This document shows positions 11,604 through 24,589 of a stretch of DNA of 64,000 nt, piece after piece. How positions within the stretch are numbered: the stretch's first letter is position 1; every line of letters starts with the position of its first letter. Source of the DNA: Candidula unifasciata (Eukaryota > Mollusca > Gastropoda > Stylommatophora > Geomitridae); assembly GCA_905116865.2 (NCBI GenBank), contig CAJHNH020002558.1:62001-126000 (forward strand). The letters run 5' to 3'. Made by a program: the position numbers and the translations under genes. The notes beneath the pieces are model-generated. The model made no database searches. It was not told where the DNA came from and saw nothing but the letters and a program-made list of their open reading frames with translations.

Positions 11604-11654
11604 ATTTATCTATCCATTAATTATTTTATGTTTCGCTTCGTCTGTCGTTTTCAG

Positions 11655-11878
11655 CTCTGTGAATAAGTCGATGCGAACGCTTTGCAATGCCGAGATTCCG
11701 GGTTCGATCCCAACTGCGGGCCATGCGCCTTGCGTTAGTTTCGACAGTGGTATCAAGAGAGCCGACCGTCCAGTAAGCAATGGCAAACTACTGGGCGTAA
11801 ATGCCTAGAAAAACCACACAACAGCAAGGAGCTGTTGGGGTTGGTTCTGCAACGTCCTGTAAAGGATACGCAATTAAC
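11655..11878 (+). repeat. SINE-D copy 1 (tRNA-derived)
   Basis: The head contains a perfect pol III B box GGGTTCGATCCC at 11700-11711, preceded by GTCGATGCGAACGC. The body words are TTTCGACAGTGGTATCAAGA, AGCAATGGCAAACTACTGG and the tail TGCAACGTCCTGTAAAGGAT. Other copies are at 13165-13392, 33346-33575, 51860-52045 and 60183-60455. Confidence 0.9.
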
Positions 11879-11974
11879 CTTTGTCTGTCGTGTGAAACCC
11901 GGTCGTTTGGCTGACCGTCTTTTCTATGGCTTATTATGTCATAAAATTATTCTGGTACATTTATCACGGTGGAT

Positions 11975-12230
11975 CACAATACAACAACAGCAACAACAAC
12001 TACTGTGTTGCAGCTGACGATGATAACAGTGATGAGGATAATAAAAATGATCCAACTATTAGCTTTTAATATCATTGCAGTTATTGCTATCATTAGTTTA
12101 AATGTATTACCACGACTGCTACTGATATTACTACAAAATAACGTCATCAACATCAGTATCATCCATACCATCACCATCAACAGCAACAAACCAACGCCAA
12201 CAACAACAACAATAATGTCGTTGCAGAACA
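11975..12230. repeat. CAA/ATC-rich degenerate microsatellite DNA
   Basis: Scattered CAA, ACA and ATC triplets, with no periodic unit above three bases. Confidence 0.6.
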
Positions 12231-12539
12231 AAACAGCATCATTGATACCCAAACTAATCTTTTGAAAACGTCACTAAAAAGTAAACAAAGAGCGAATAAA
12301 CATTAAACTAAATACCTTTATTAGTTTTTAAATATAATGAGTATACGGTGCTTATAGTGTATGTTTATATAAATAGCCAGTGTAGTGAAATTCCACGCCA
12401 TTGGCTTTATTTCTAACTCTATTTCCTCATTCTCACTTTCGGCTGGGTCGACTGTGTGGTCCAATGTGATTTTTATTCTCCCGAACATGGGTATTCGAAA
12501 TAATAGGGTAGTCGCGAAGCAGGTAGTCTAACTGCTGTG

Positions 12540-12858
12540 CATCGTACAAAACCTTATAAACAGAATTAAAAAAAAAATATGAATTAATAAATATGAACAT
12601 CCTATAAACAAAAACAAAAACAGCATAACAGTCATCAATTTAAACACAACGCTATAAAAAAAAATAGTAGGAAAAAAAGAGGTAAGAACGCAAACAGAAT
12701 AAGCAAACATATTAAAACAATATTATGAACAACAGTATACATGCAGACAGAATGAACAAAAGTTTGATGAACAAAAACAGAATAAGCGCAAACAGTATAA
12801 AAACAAACAGTATACACGCAAACAGTATCAACAAAACCAGTATTAACACACACGCACA
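12540..12858. repeat. Degenerate tandem repeat, period about 16-18 bp
   Basis: Recurrent AACAAAAACAG, AACAGAATAA and GCAAACAGTATA words at roughly 16-18-bp spacing, running into the CA microsatellite. Hydrophobic minus-strand frames here derive from the repeat. Confidence 0.65.
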
Positions 12859-12859
12859 T

Positions 12860-12866
12860 GCACGCA

Positions 12867-12912
<46 letters not shown>
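12860..12912. repeat. (CA)n microsatellite
   Basis: Imperfect start, then about 20 uninterrupted CA dinucleotides. Confidence 0.95.
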
Positions 12913-13164
12913 ATTAAAACAGCTTGGAAGAACACAGTAGGAAAAAAAAAATAGTGCAAACAACAACAGCATAGGTATATTTTGTTTTGTTTTGTTTAAA
13001 AAAAGACAGTGCCAAAGTATAACTTTGTTAAAATGTATTTAAAAAACAAAACATCTATATACACATGCAATATCATTGCTAACATCATCTATGATGATGA
13101 ACTGGTGATATCATCATCTATGTTCCGACATGACAGTGGTGACATTTGTGTGTGTGTGTGTGTG

Positions 13165-13392
13165 TTAGTTGCGTATCCTTTACAGGACGTTGCAGAACCA
13201 ACCCCAAAAGCACCTGGCTGTTGTGTGGTTTCTCCAGGCAAATTTACGTCCAGTAGTTTGTCATTGCTTTCTGGTCGGTATGCTTTCTTGATACCACTGT
13301 TGAAACCAACGCAAGGCACATTGCCCAGCAGCTGGGATCGAATCCGGCATCCCGGCATTACGAAGCGTTCGCATCGACTTAGCCACAGAGCC
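13165..13392 (-). repeat. SINE-D copy 2
   Basis: Plus strand begins GTTGCGTATCCTTTACAGGA and ends with GGGATCGAATCC and ATCGACTTAGCCACAGAG, the reverse complement of the tRNA-like head. The B box (GGATTCGATCCC on the minus strand) is intact. Confidence 0.9.
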
Positions 13393-13732
13393 GACGTGGT
13401 GACATTACTGGGAGTAAATTTGACTACGGCAAAACAAACTGCGCGTGTCCGTTTCATTGTTGTTGTTGTCGTTGTTGTTACAGTTTTGTTTTTAAACTTT
13501 AATATTAAAATATTCTAGAGTTTCTGGCGCCCATGCATGCATTAAGGAAAAGTGGTCGCGCAGCACCTGTAAGACTTGCCCACCGGTACCGTGGTAATGG
13601 ATTCGAATCCTCTTTCGAAGTTAGTTTTTAAAATTCGTGGGTGTCCTCTCATCAGCTAAACATAAAATGTCTGCCTGGAAACCCATGGAAAGTAAAGGTG
13701 ACCTGTTGGTTGCTGTTCACATCACGCAGCCG

Positions 13733-15145
13733 ATACTGATTGTTGTATATCAATATTGAGCTGTTCGCATAACTACCTCTTCCTTCGATGAATTCTGATT
13801 GTTGTAAACAAACAATTTAGCTGTTACCAACACCCTCCAAATACTGATTGGTATATAAAAAAATTTAGATGTTCCTACTACTCTCCGAATACTGATTGGT
13901 ATATACAAATATTTAGATGTTCCCAACACCCTCCAAATACTGATTGTTATATATAAATATTTAGATGTTCCCACCACTCTCCGAATAATGAATCGTAAAA
14001 AAAACATATTGAGATGTTTCCACCACTCTCCGAATACTTATTGGTATACACAAATATTTAGTGTTTCCCACCACCCTCCATATACTGATTGTTATATACA
14101 CATAGTAAGCTTTTTCCACCACCCTCCGAATACTGATTGTTATATACAAATAGTAAGCTCTTCCCACCACCCTCCGAATGAATACTGATTGTTGTATACA
14201 AATGTTTAGATGTTCCCACCACTTTCTGAACTCCGATTGTTATATACATATATTTAGCTTTTCCCACCACCCTCCGAATACTGATTGTTATATACAAATA
14301 TTTAGCTTTCCCACCACCCTCCGAATACTGATTGTTATATACAAATAGTAAGCTTTTCCCACCACTCTCCGAATAATGATTGGTATATAAACATATTGAG
14401 ATGTTTCCACCACTCTCCGAATACTTATTGGTATATACAAATATAGAGGGTTTCCCACCACCCTCCAAATACTGATTGTTATATACACATAGTAAGCTTT
14501 TTCCACCACCCTCCGAATGCTGATTGTTATATACAAATATTAAGCTTTTCCCACCACCCTCCGAATGAATACTGATTGTTATATACAAATGTTTAGATGT
14601 TCCCACCACTCTCCGAACTCTGATTGTTATATACACATATTTAGCTTTTCCCACCACAATCCGAATACTGATTGTTTTATACAAATATTTAGCTTTCCCA
14701 CCACCCTCCGAATACTGATTGTTATATACAAATAGTAAGCTTTTCCCACCACCCTTCGAATACTGATTGTTATATACAAATATTTAGCTTTTCCCACCAC
14801 CCTCTGAATACTGATTGTTATATACAAATATTTAGCTTTTCCCAACACTCTCCAAATACTGATTGTTATATATAAATAGTTAGCTTTTCCCCAAAACCCT
14901 TCGAATACTGATTGTTATATGCAGATAGTTAGCTTTTCCCACCACCCTCCAAAAACTGATTGTTATAGACAAATATTCAACTGGTTCCACCACCTTCAGA
15001 ATACTGATTGTTATTTACAAATAGCTTTTCCCACCACCCTCCGAATACTGATTGTTATATACAAATATTTAGCTGTCTCCTCTTCCCCCTCCTCTTCTCC
15101 CAAACCCTAAAACTGATTGTTGTTTATAGACATTAGGCTGTTCGC
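13733..15145. repeat. 48-bp satellite array with a higher-order repeat
   Basis: About 29 copies of a 48-bp unit (core CCGAATACTGATTGTTATAT, then ACAAATA, then the TTAGCTTTTCCCACCACCCT side). Variants include GATGTTCCCACCACTC and AGTAAGCTTTT. A 387-bp block of eight units, including a 4-bp GAAT insertion, is repeated (14011 onward and 14398 onward). The unit is 16 codons long, so minus-strand frames stay open and look like a repetitive protein. Confidence 0.95.
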
Positions 15146-15224
15146 ACTGCCCCTGTGAGGTATTAACTAGAGGAAGAAAAGAAGAAGACGCGGAAGAAGG
15201 AGTGAATTAATTACAGCTGAAACT

Positions 15225-15261
<37 letters not shown>

Positions 15262-15894
15262 TAACAATAACATTGTGCAATGGCAGCTCGTTGCTAACAT
15301 TAGTAAACGTGCAGTTTCATATAATTTTTAGTCATTGTTTCAGTATTCGTAAAACGAAACAAACATAGAGGGAAAAAAACCATTTATACATAATTTGATA
15401 AAATGTTTATAATTACTTATTGCCTAAACTGTTACAGCTAAAGCTGGATTCATTCATTTAAAAACAAAATCAATTTGTCTTGTTTCACGATAAATGAAAA
15501 TGAAATGAGCACTGCGTTTGCGACTGTTCCTCTCTATTTTCTGGTCATCTTATTATCTCATCTTCTTTGCATGCACACACCAGGCAAACACCGTGTAACT
15601 ACAACTTTGAGACGAACAGTTGTTCCCTGCGAGGTTTTGTAAATGTTACATGAAATAATGGATAGCTACTCACATGAACCTTAATATTTATACAATGAAC
15701 AAGCATAACAAAAGAATTAAAGAAAGCAAAGACTCGTTGTATGGAATGTTATCAATAATATCGACTGTAAAAAGGGGGCGTGTGGTTCCGTAGTGGTTAT
15801 GTGTGTGCAACGGCTGTTATGGAGTTCGAAGTAACGTTTCTTAGAAGAAACAGTAAATACATTACATTATAGATGCTTTAGGACACTGGTCACT
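15146..15894. other. AT-rich DNA with a poly-T tract
   Basis: The poly-T run spans 15224-15257. The rest shows no gene or known repeat family. Confidence 0.45.
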
Positions 15895-16260
15895 ATGTAG
15901 TAGGTCCTTTGCAGAACGTCGCTCTCATCACGGTCTGCCTGAAAGAAACTCGGTCTCCCGCCAGCTCTCCCGCCTGATATACTTTCATACTCAAGGAGTC
16001 ATTTATGTCCTGTGCCCATCTTCGTGTCGGTCTGCCCCTGCCCCCTCCTTATTGGTTCCATGCATTCCGCTATAATTCGTTGCTATCTGTTGTGGCGCTT
16101 GATATGACCACAATATTTGAGCTTCCGAGTCAGTGTGCTGTTTATTAGCCAATCTTCCTTGATGTTAAGATCTTTCAAGATGTCAGTATTTCTCCTCTTC
16201 TTTGTCCAAGATATTCTGAGACACCAGAATAGAAAGTATTTACATGTAAAATGCGCTGTC
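15895..16260 (-). pseudogene. Non-LTR retrotransposon 3'-terminal remnant (RT tail)
   Basis: On the minus strand the translation includes LRISWTKKRRNTDIL, followed by KYCGHIKRH. Further downstream are frame-shifted words matching the RRWAQD...RQNVMRATFC tail also seen at 63060-63295. The order LRISWT, GHIKRH, GRGRPTRRWAQD is characteristic of the region after the reverse-transcriptase domain in RTE/CR1-type elements. No polymerase core remains. It is frameshifted and inactive. Confidence 0.7.
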
Positions 16261-16274
16261 TCTGGAAGTGCACT

Positions 16275-16450
16275 AACAACACAAAAAAGAGACAGGGTTA
16301 CGAATACCAGCATTTTTAAAAAAAAAACTCGGAATAAGACTAAGACTGGATTATACTTACCTACAACGAATGAAATGGTTCGGCCATCTAGTGAGAGTGC
16401 AGCCCAACCAAACTGAGAGACTTTTTACAGCAGAATACTTATTGATTTTC
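16275..16450 (+). pseudogene. LINE RT-tail fragment, copy of 25437/40555 family
   Basis: GACAGGGTTACGAATACCAG, then CTGGATTATA and GAATGAAATGGTTCGGCCAT, are shared with 25437-25720 and 40555-40960. Translation gives RVTNTSI and a KWFGHLVRVQP-like segment, typical of sequence just after the reverse-transcriptase domain of RTE-like retrotransposons. A poly-A interruption and frameshifts make it non-functional. Confidence 0.65.
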
Positions 16451-17280
16451 CTTAACAACATTGACGGGCAATGTCGCATACACATTATCGGCAGCATCTG
16501 AATCTGGATTTGACGCTGGCTGCCCTAGCTTTGGGACATGGTGCTTATGTAAATGTGCTGAGGGTTATGATGTCTTTTCTAAACTCATTCAAACTCGTAA
16601 CATCCGAGCTAGTGTTACCAAACTCCATGTGTTGCTTTATGAAAAGAGACTGACTCACTTACAAAGATACCGTGTGCAATCAAAGTGATTCCTTTATTAA
16701 GCCAATTCTATATTGCTGATGAAACCTTTGACCATCCATTATCACCATCCACCTAATTTCGTTTATACATGTGTATGTGTGAGAGAGAGGGTGAGGGAGA
16801 GACAGACAGACAGACAGAAACAAGCGGTTTAATTGACGCCTAAGAACATGTTGTAATGGTGTAGATATTCAAGCCTACTGCAAGCTTGTCGAAAACATTA
16901 AAATAATGTCTAGTAATAAAAAAGTTGTAGCAGTAGTAGCAGCAGCAACAGAGGTACTAGTAATAGTACAGGCTGACATTACAAGATCCGTCCGTCCAAA
17001 ATCCGCACACGAATTTTGGAGTGCATTTTCAGAGTTGAGGCACTATTTGATTTAGTTGAATTAAAATGCTGACAATGTTTTTAATATTTTTTTAATGAAA
17101 TTGTATTAAATTCAAGTGAAATTCTGAGGAACTGTTTTATTATAATCAACTCACATTCTTCAGAACAATTTTATTTAATTTATAACCATTAAAATTTACA
17201 TAGTTATTACCACTTCTAGCTTTAATAGTTTTTTTAAATATGTTTATTATTTGAAATATTTGCGTCATTACCACTACAAC
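16451..17280. other. Unassigned DNA
   Basis: A GA-rich patch lies near 16780-16820. No gene or repeat family is recognised. Confidence 0.4.
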
Positions 17281-17284
17281 TGCA

Positions 17285-17405
17285 ATTGATGCTGCTGCTG
17301 CTACTACTACTACTACTATCACCACTACTACTTTTTTTTTACTGCTAGTGTTGCTGCTGGGCCGCTGTTCGTGCTGCTGCTACTTTTTCTACTGCTGCTA
17401 TCATT
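17285..17405. repeat. (TAC/TGC)n triplet-rich tract
   Basis: Imperfect CTG, CTA and TAC triplets with a T-run inside. Confidence 0.75.
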
Positions 17406-17530
17406 ATCATAGTAATCATGTATTTTATTACAGATGAACGTTCATTAGACATTCTTTGCATTAATTTGTTGTTGTCTTCCTCTATATATGTCCGTCTTTC
17501 TCCCTATCTCTGTATCTCTCCTCTGTCTCC

Positions 17531-17535
<5 letters not shown>

Positions 17536-17594
<59 letters not shown>
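17536..17594. repeat. (CT)n microsatellite
   Basis: About 29 CT dinucleotides. Confidence 0.95.
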
Positions 17595-17597
<3 letters not shown>

Positions 17598-17914
17598 ACA
17601 CACATACACATATATATTATGTAAAACTCACAACATAATGAGAAATATGGTGATTTAATGAAGAAAACAATATTTACAATAATAACACGACACTGGTGCA
17701 GTCATCTGAAGAGTTGGTGCTCATCGCCTAGCCGGCCATTTTCATCGCTTGCCTCATCGCATCTCAACACAAAAATGTTATTCCAGTTTCCTCGTACAAT
17801 AATGTGTTGTGTATTCCCGTTCCTCTCTCGCCCTGGAGATAACCTTCCAGTCAGCTCAGTAAACGAAACATAGGTCGTGCATTTTGACTGCGGCAAGATG
17901 ACATTTTCTTTCTG

Positions 17915-17922
17915 TCTTACTC

Positions 17923-17954
<32 letters not shown>

Positions 17955-18050
17955 TTTTTTTTTTTCTTCTTTTTCGTCCTTGTTTTTACCTCTCATTCAT
18001 TGCTTTTTTCTTTTCTTTTTCTTTTTCTTTTTTTTTCCTCCTTCCTTTCC
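17915..18050. repeat. (CTTT)n and T/C-rich tract
   Basis: Tetranucleotide CTTT repeats decaying into pyrimidine-rich sequence. Confidence 0.85.
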
Positions 18051-18299
18051 TGGTGTGTTTTGTTTTTCTTTTCTGTATTCATTCAAAACACCATTTTCGA
18101 GTTGAAAATTTAAGTAATCTAAATACAAAAGTTCATTACAAAATTTATTGCCTGATATATTTCGACGGTGCAGTTTATGTATTTTAGCTGAAAGGATTCA
18201 TTTGGTGGTTTTTCGTTATATGTTGATCTAACTTTGTAGATACCAGATACAGCCAAATATGCCAGCCAATAAATTCTGCAATGCATTCTATCTATCAAC

Positions 18300-18430
18300 A
18301 TCATTTATTTTTTTTTATTTATTTTATTTATTTATTTATTTTTTGTTTATGTATTTATTTATTTATTCATTCATTTATTTTTTTTTTTTTGTGTGTGGTG
18401 TTTATTTATTTATATATTTATTTACTTATT
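18300..18430. repeat. (TTTA)n microsatellite
   Basis: Imperfect TTTA/TTCA tetranucleotides with T-runs. Confidence 0.88.
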
Positions 18431-18719
18431 CCTTATGAGGTTTACTACCCGTGGACCCAGATGTTACCTTAAGTACCCAACTCTCCTTCCGAGGATCATT
18501 CAAAGAGCATCTCAGCCCGGTTCAAGAAAGCAGTAGCGCCAGCTTGATTCTGAATGCATATACACCTATTACACTCGCTACAAATGAATCAAATCAAATC
18601 AAATCTTACACATTTATTATGCAGCCTAATAAATTACCACGTTTATAAATTAGAAACTATATAAGTGGATTACTGTTTAGGGTTAAAAAATAACTGAAAG
18701 AGTAAAGTCTTTTATAAAT

Positions 18720-18975
18720 TCTAATTCTTTCTTCTTCGCGTTCACCAGCTGTAAACTCTGGCGGAAAGTTCTGGTTGTTCGTCCACTTCTGGACTGCAGT
18801 CCTGTTCCAGAAACTGAGTGTTGCGTGTGCATCCGTTTTACAGATCTGACTCATTTGTGTGCAGACTGCTGGTTCCTTGCCTCTCAGGCAGATGTACTCC
18901 GACTTTGAAGGAAGCTCTGACTTTCACGACATGCTTTTGGTTAGACAGTGGCTCTATTCTTATTACCCCCCCCCC
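18720..18975 (+). repeat. Repeat family E copy 3
   Basis: TTCTTCTTCG precedes TTCACCAGCTGTAAACTCTG, GGTTGTTCGTCCACTTCTGG, GTGTTGCGTGTGCATCCG and TTCCTTGCCTCTCAGGCAGA. Near full length on this side, ending at a C-run. Confidence 0.85.
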
Positions 18976-19461
18976 CCCTTTCCCAAAACAGAGCCCAGAA
19001 ACCAACTGTAGATTAAATAAACAAATATTTCACAACTATCATATACGTTAAAAATTTCTTCGCAATTTTAATTCAAAAAAAATTTTTTTTTTAATTACTT
19101 TTTTTTTTTTTTTAATAAGTAAAAATATTTTTCAAATAAACACAAAACTGATGCCATTTTTTTACTGTATAAAAGTCTACAAACTGAGAGATAAATAGCA
19201 ACATAAAAACAACGCTTACCATTTAAAAAATATATTCGCGATTTGACGTATAAATAATTAAAAGAAAATAATGTACAAATATATAAAACAAGAAAACACA
19301 TAGATAATTGCATATAAAATTGTATGAACTTAAGAACTTCAGTAATGTGCTGCACAAATGGATTATTCAATATGGATTTTTTACAAATGTACGTCATTCA
19401 GAGAGGTCAAACTTCTGCTACGAAAGGTAGAAAAGTAGATTGTGTGTATGTGTTTGTGTAT

Positions 19462-20227
<766 letters not shown>

Positions 20228-20739
20228 AACAAAGAAAATATAACTAAAAAGTCCGACTACAAAAAAATTATGAAAAATACAAATAAATTAAATGCACTAA
20301 AAACAGATCAAGCAGATATTAGAGGCAAAATGAATTAAATAATAGAAAAATATACCAAATTAGGTAGTAATCTTGAAAGCCAGCAAAATTCAAAGTAAGA
20401 TTTATGATACGTAATGGCAATGCAACAGCAGCTTGTGAGAGGCTGAACAAAATATGGAGAACCAAATTATTTAATTTTAAAACCTAGTTATCAATCTTTA
20501 ATTCACATTTATTCTAGTTTTAATATATGCCAGTGACCCTTTGATAATACATTTTGGCATGGAACAATTCTTGAGGAAACTGATATAAAGACAATTTATT
20601 GCTGTTGTGATTGTTATTGTTGTTGTTGCTGTTGTTGTTGATGTTGTTCGGCTTCATAACTTCTTCATTTCATTATTGCTTACTCGGATTGTGTTTCCAA
20701 CCTTCTTGTGTTCTTGCTGATACTGAGGCTGCTTTTAGA
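20228..20739. other. Unassigned DNA with a GTT-rich patch
   Basis: GTT-rich triplets at about 20603-20648. The remainder is A/T-rich DNA without a recognised feature. Confidence 0.45.
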
Positions 20740-21140
20740 ATACAGCCAACTGGTCCAGCATCGCTGATTTAAGATGGCTTGATACACCCACCAGATTCTT
20801 TCCACAAGACTCACTTCATCGCCTCTCTAGAGACAGTGTAATATTATATTCAAACCAAGGACTGGACACAACAGACTTCGTCAACATATGTTCAAATTTT
20901 TCGGTGTTGAAACACGGAGGCGTATCCCTGCAGAGTGGCACCCAAAAATGCTGAGCATATGTTTCAAACCTCTCAACTGTATGCTTACAACAGAGACGCA
21001 ATCTGGCCTGTTCCAACCACAATGAAGACAAAACTGTATGGCACATGAGAAGATATGGACTGCACGACAGCTTTAATAAAGGCTACCGGCCTCCTGATAT
21101 AAGTTTCTGAAAGAAGGATCGAATAAGAAGAAGAAGACTG
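20740..21140 (+). pseudogene. Non-LTR retrotransposon 3' end (RNase H-side C-terminus)
   Basis: The plus-strand frame at about 20930-21110 reads AEHMFQTSQLYAYNRDAIWP, then TKLYGT, then a stop, then EDMDCTTALIKATGL. This matches the usual order (EH-L-CP-Y-R-WP, then KLWG, then EDL, then T-F...TGL) at the C-terminus of LINE elements with an RNase H-like end (Jockey/I-type). At least two stops interrupt it. It ends in an A/G-rich (AAG)n tail near 21130, as expected of a LINE 3' end. Confidence 0.6.
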
Positions 21141-22409
21141 ATTTTATGTCGTAATAACAATGATTATTATTAGATGTTTAGATATTGCAACTGCTTACAT
21201 TTGGAGAAAGGGAGGAAAAAGCACTGAACCATTGACCTAATCGAATTGACCTAATCGAAAATATATTATCGTGGACAATTTAAACAGTTGAGTAATATAA
21301 TTATTTGAGCAACATCATCTTTCATTTAAATATCAGGAAAGATTGAAGTGCACAGCCATGATTGCGTTTATATTCTTCAGAGACATCCCCTACTGTATTT
21401 CCCCAAGTATAATGATCATTTAACATTTTTATATTTTATTTGTTACATTTTTATATTTTGTTTGTTATATTTTCATATCTGTTTCCGTACTTTAATGAAT
21501 GCATTTTCGTATTTTCTTTACGATATTTTCAAATTGTGTTTCTTTGTTGAAGAGCTTATCTCATTCCTACCACATGCGCCCGCCCCTTCCCCCTGCGCCA
21601 CACACACACACAAACACTCTCACACTTTCGCTTTTCTTCTTACTTTACAACACCCCTTTCCCCCTCGCTGTTGGTTTTTTGTTTTTTGTTTTTAGTGTGA
21701 GGTTTTTCTCCGTTTCATTTTATCTCGTGCTGCGTTTCCACTTTCTATCCTTGAACTTTGAACTGTATGTGACGAAAGTGAGAAGAGAGGGCAACACAAG
21801 ACATGATAAATATGATAGGTTTCAGCCCCCCCCCCCCCCCCCAACCCCCACCCCCAAAACAAATTATATGCTGGTAAGACTTGGAATAGAAATTGATGAA
21901 TATCAATTAACAAGTTCTTCTTCTTCTTGTGTTCGCTTTCTGATTTACACCCACAGATAAGTTCTTGTGATAAAATTGACCGTTTTTCTGAGTTCCTTTT
22001 TAGAATTAACAACATAAATAGCACTGGTGATGGTGTGTAAAGATCGTGCTTGGTTCTTCCCGTCTGGCAAAGCCAAGCCTGGCGAAAGGTCACTTCCTGT
22101 GTGCAAATATGGCCCCGTGTACTACCCGTTATTAGGGTACTATAAATCCCTTTATCTGACTTGATAAGATTAAGTACCTCTCCTATGTCTACAAACAAAC
22201 CAGCCACCTCACCCCAAATTAAACACTAGCGTTTCGCACAGCGAATAAATTGTCCTGACATTTTGTGTGAATAGAGCCCTAACAGTGACCACAATTCTCT
22301 TATATCTAAAGAAAGTCAAGTTGTAGCCCTAGTTTGGGAAATAGAATTCGGTGGATGGACGTAGTCTATGGTACACTTTCCAGGCATAACTAGTTAAAGA
22401 CACGGATAG
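21141..22409. other. Gene-free DNA
   Basis: Contains C-runs at 21824-21842 and pyrimidine-rich stretches. No supported gene. The open frames here, the longest 171 codons, are low-complexity. Confidence 0.45.
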
Positions 22410-22530
22410 CTCAGTTTTCTTCTTTTTCTTCTTCGTTTTTAGAATTAACCGGTTGTAAACTTAGACGAAAAGTGTTGCTTGTTCGTCCAGTTCTGGACGT
22501 CAGGGTTCAGTTCACGGTTCCCGGCCCATC
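22410..22530 (+). repeat. Repeat family E copy 4 (degenerate head)
   Basis: CTTCTTCG, then ACCGGTTGTAAACTTAGACG and TTGTTCGTCCAGTTCTGGAC. Clearly related to family E but diverged and truncated. Confidence 0.6.
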
Positions 22531-22794
22531 TACACATTGCCTGACTGTTTATTTATACTTTCTCAGACTCTTCTTATTCGGAGATGTGTCATGTTGTCTT
22601 TCCTCCAATTACATTAGCGCTGATGTTGCGTGTTCTATACTACACGGGTTTCAACGACCCTAGAACATCTGGAACTGGCCCTAACCCAAACTCCCCTACC
22701 CACAGCCTCAGCCTAGGCCACAAGAAAGACTCTTTTCGAAGAAAGCAGTACATCATGACACCTCTCTGACCTAGATCAGACTGAGAAAGTGTGT

Positions 22795-22950
22795 AGAAGG
22801 GCGGGAAAACGTGAACGAGTCCGAATTCAGTTTCGTTTCAGAACTGGATTTTCCCCTGGATTACGTGTATGCAAACTGTTGGTTGATTCCTCGCCTCTCA
22901 TGCAGATGCACTCTAACTTTAAAGGAAGCTCGGTATCCAAAACTGGATCT
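22795..22950 (+). repeat. Repeat family E copy 5 (middle part)
   Basis: GTGTATGCAAACTGTTGGTT, then CCTCGCCTCTCATGCAGATG and TTTAAAGGAAGCTC match the middle of family E. Confidence 0.6.
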
Positions 22951-22984
22951 TCTAGATATCCTCAACAATACCATTTTGACCATT

Positions 22985-23235
22985 GTGGGAGAGCGTGTAC
23001 AGTTCGGAGGAACAGATTGATCACCACAGTCTAGTGAGACTGATGCAGTGGGGAGTGACGAGAGGTTCTGGTCAGATGCTCGAGGCTCAGAGGAAAGGCA
23101 AGAAGGACGTTTAATCAGAATGCTACTGGCACCATTAGTATCAGAATTCTTCGCTGGCTGCTGAAGATAAATACGGAGCGCCAATGGGAATGCCCCGAAT
23201 GCTGTCATGTCGGTTCTTGAATCAAATCAAATAAA
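22985..23235 (+). repeat. Repeat family H copy 1
   Basis: Shares CTCAGAGGAAAGGCAAGA, CGCTGGCTGCTGAAGAT, ACGGAGC and TGGGAATGCC with 30160-30400. It ends in short AATCA repeats (ATCAAATCAAAT), which suggests a retroposed element with a simple-sequence tail. Confidence 0.65.
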
Positions 23236-23239
23236 TACC

Positions 23240-24440
23240 ATTTTGACCATCTGCAGTTGTTTGTGTGCAGAGGACGATCAGAATAGGAGAGGGAAGGACA
23301 GAATCAACAGGATAGATTGTAACATAATAAAAGAGAATAGAACTCTGAAAAGGAAAACCAAATTGTAGAAAATAAAATATCATAAGTAGAATGAATAGAA
23401 CATAATAAAGGGGGGAAAATGTAGAATAGAAAAATAATGAAAAAGAATATAGTAGACAAGCCCTGCATTTGTGATGATCAGCCGACACGCGATAGGTCAT
23501 GTTATCAATATCACAAAGGCCACATTTACTTCCCTTGACATTTTCCTGACATTCAAGCCCATGTTGACTATTATAAAATATCAGCCTTTGTAAGGATTCG
23601 TGAGCATTAATAATCTGGTGCGATAGCCATTACATGATCGCTACCACCTGTCTGTACTGAACTCTCCATTATTATGTAAACAGAATGATCACGCGATAAA
23701 ATTGAAGCTACCATGGTAATGCTGTGGTTAGATTGAATTTCTGGCGTAGAGATGTGCAGCAACCTGACAATGGGATAGGTTTTCAGGGAGGGGGATTGAG
23801 GGAAGGGAGGGGGGTAAATTATTTATTTATTCCTAGTTGTGTTATTTTTATTTTATTTATTTTTTGCTTGTTTCAAAATATTCTGATCGTAATGCTAATT
23901 TCGTTTGTTTTCATCTCGATGCATCGTGCTATTTTTAAATCCTGTATATTTTCCGTTTCGATGTTGCACAAAAACGTAATTTATATTTTCCTTCTCTATT
24001 TTGTGCAAGAAAGTACACTTTCACATTATTTTATACTTGTCTTCCGTATGATGTAGAAGAAGGAAAACATGTGCGTTCATTTACACTCTACTTCTGTGTG
24101 TTGGGGTGGGGTATAGATATGTTGAATTAGGAATCGACATCATAGCACTTGAGACACTTCCATAAGCGCTCCGTCCCTATCTTCAGCAGCAAGTGAAGAG
24201 TTCCTGTGCCGATGGTATCATTAAGTGTTTTATTGTAGATCAGTCTGGGCTTTTCCTTGGAATGGAGATGAAGGTAAAGGTGACAGGATCGACTTCATTG
24301 CACCGGGTTTTATCCCATATGGCTTGGTCTCTCTCCGCTGTTGTGGGTTTTTTTTTTTAAATAATATTCATAATATTGTATAAACATAACATGCTTTATT
24401 GAACAAAAATGCAACTGCGGTGTTTATGATAGGCGCTTGG
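23240..24440. other. Gene-free AT-rich DNA
   Basis: No gene or repeat family is recognised. Confidence 0.4.
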
Positions 24441-24444
24441 AAGG

Positions 24445-24520
24445 GCCGATCGTAAGACGTGACTGCGTGCCAAATTTGTGACCCTTTGTAAATAAAAGTT
24501 CGTTTGTTCGTTTCGCAGAA
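24445..24520. repeat. Repeat family N copy 2
   Basis: Second copy of the block at 3366-3447, with the words CGTGCCAAATTTGTGACCC and GTTCGTTTGTTCG. Confidence 0.5.
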
Positions 24521-24589
24521 CGTCGAGAGCGTCCCATAAAGCACGATCTCCATTGCTCAGCGATGATCCCCAGTGATCTCCATAATTGA

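Noticed and set aside
14058..14684. 208-codon repetitive minus-strand frame (FVYNNQYSEGGGK type)
   Set aside because: It is the 48-bp satellite read in one frame. Neighbouring units are read in other frames, and the array is a tandem satellite with higher-order structure.
13733..15145. CRISPR-like direct repeats
   Set aside because: There are no unique spacers between repeats; units are contiguous and diverged, as in a satellite. The genome is clearly eukaryotic.
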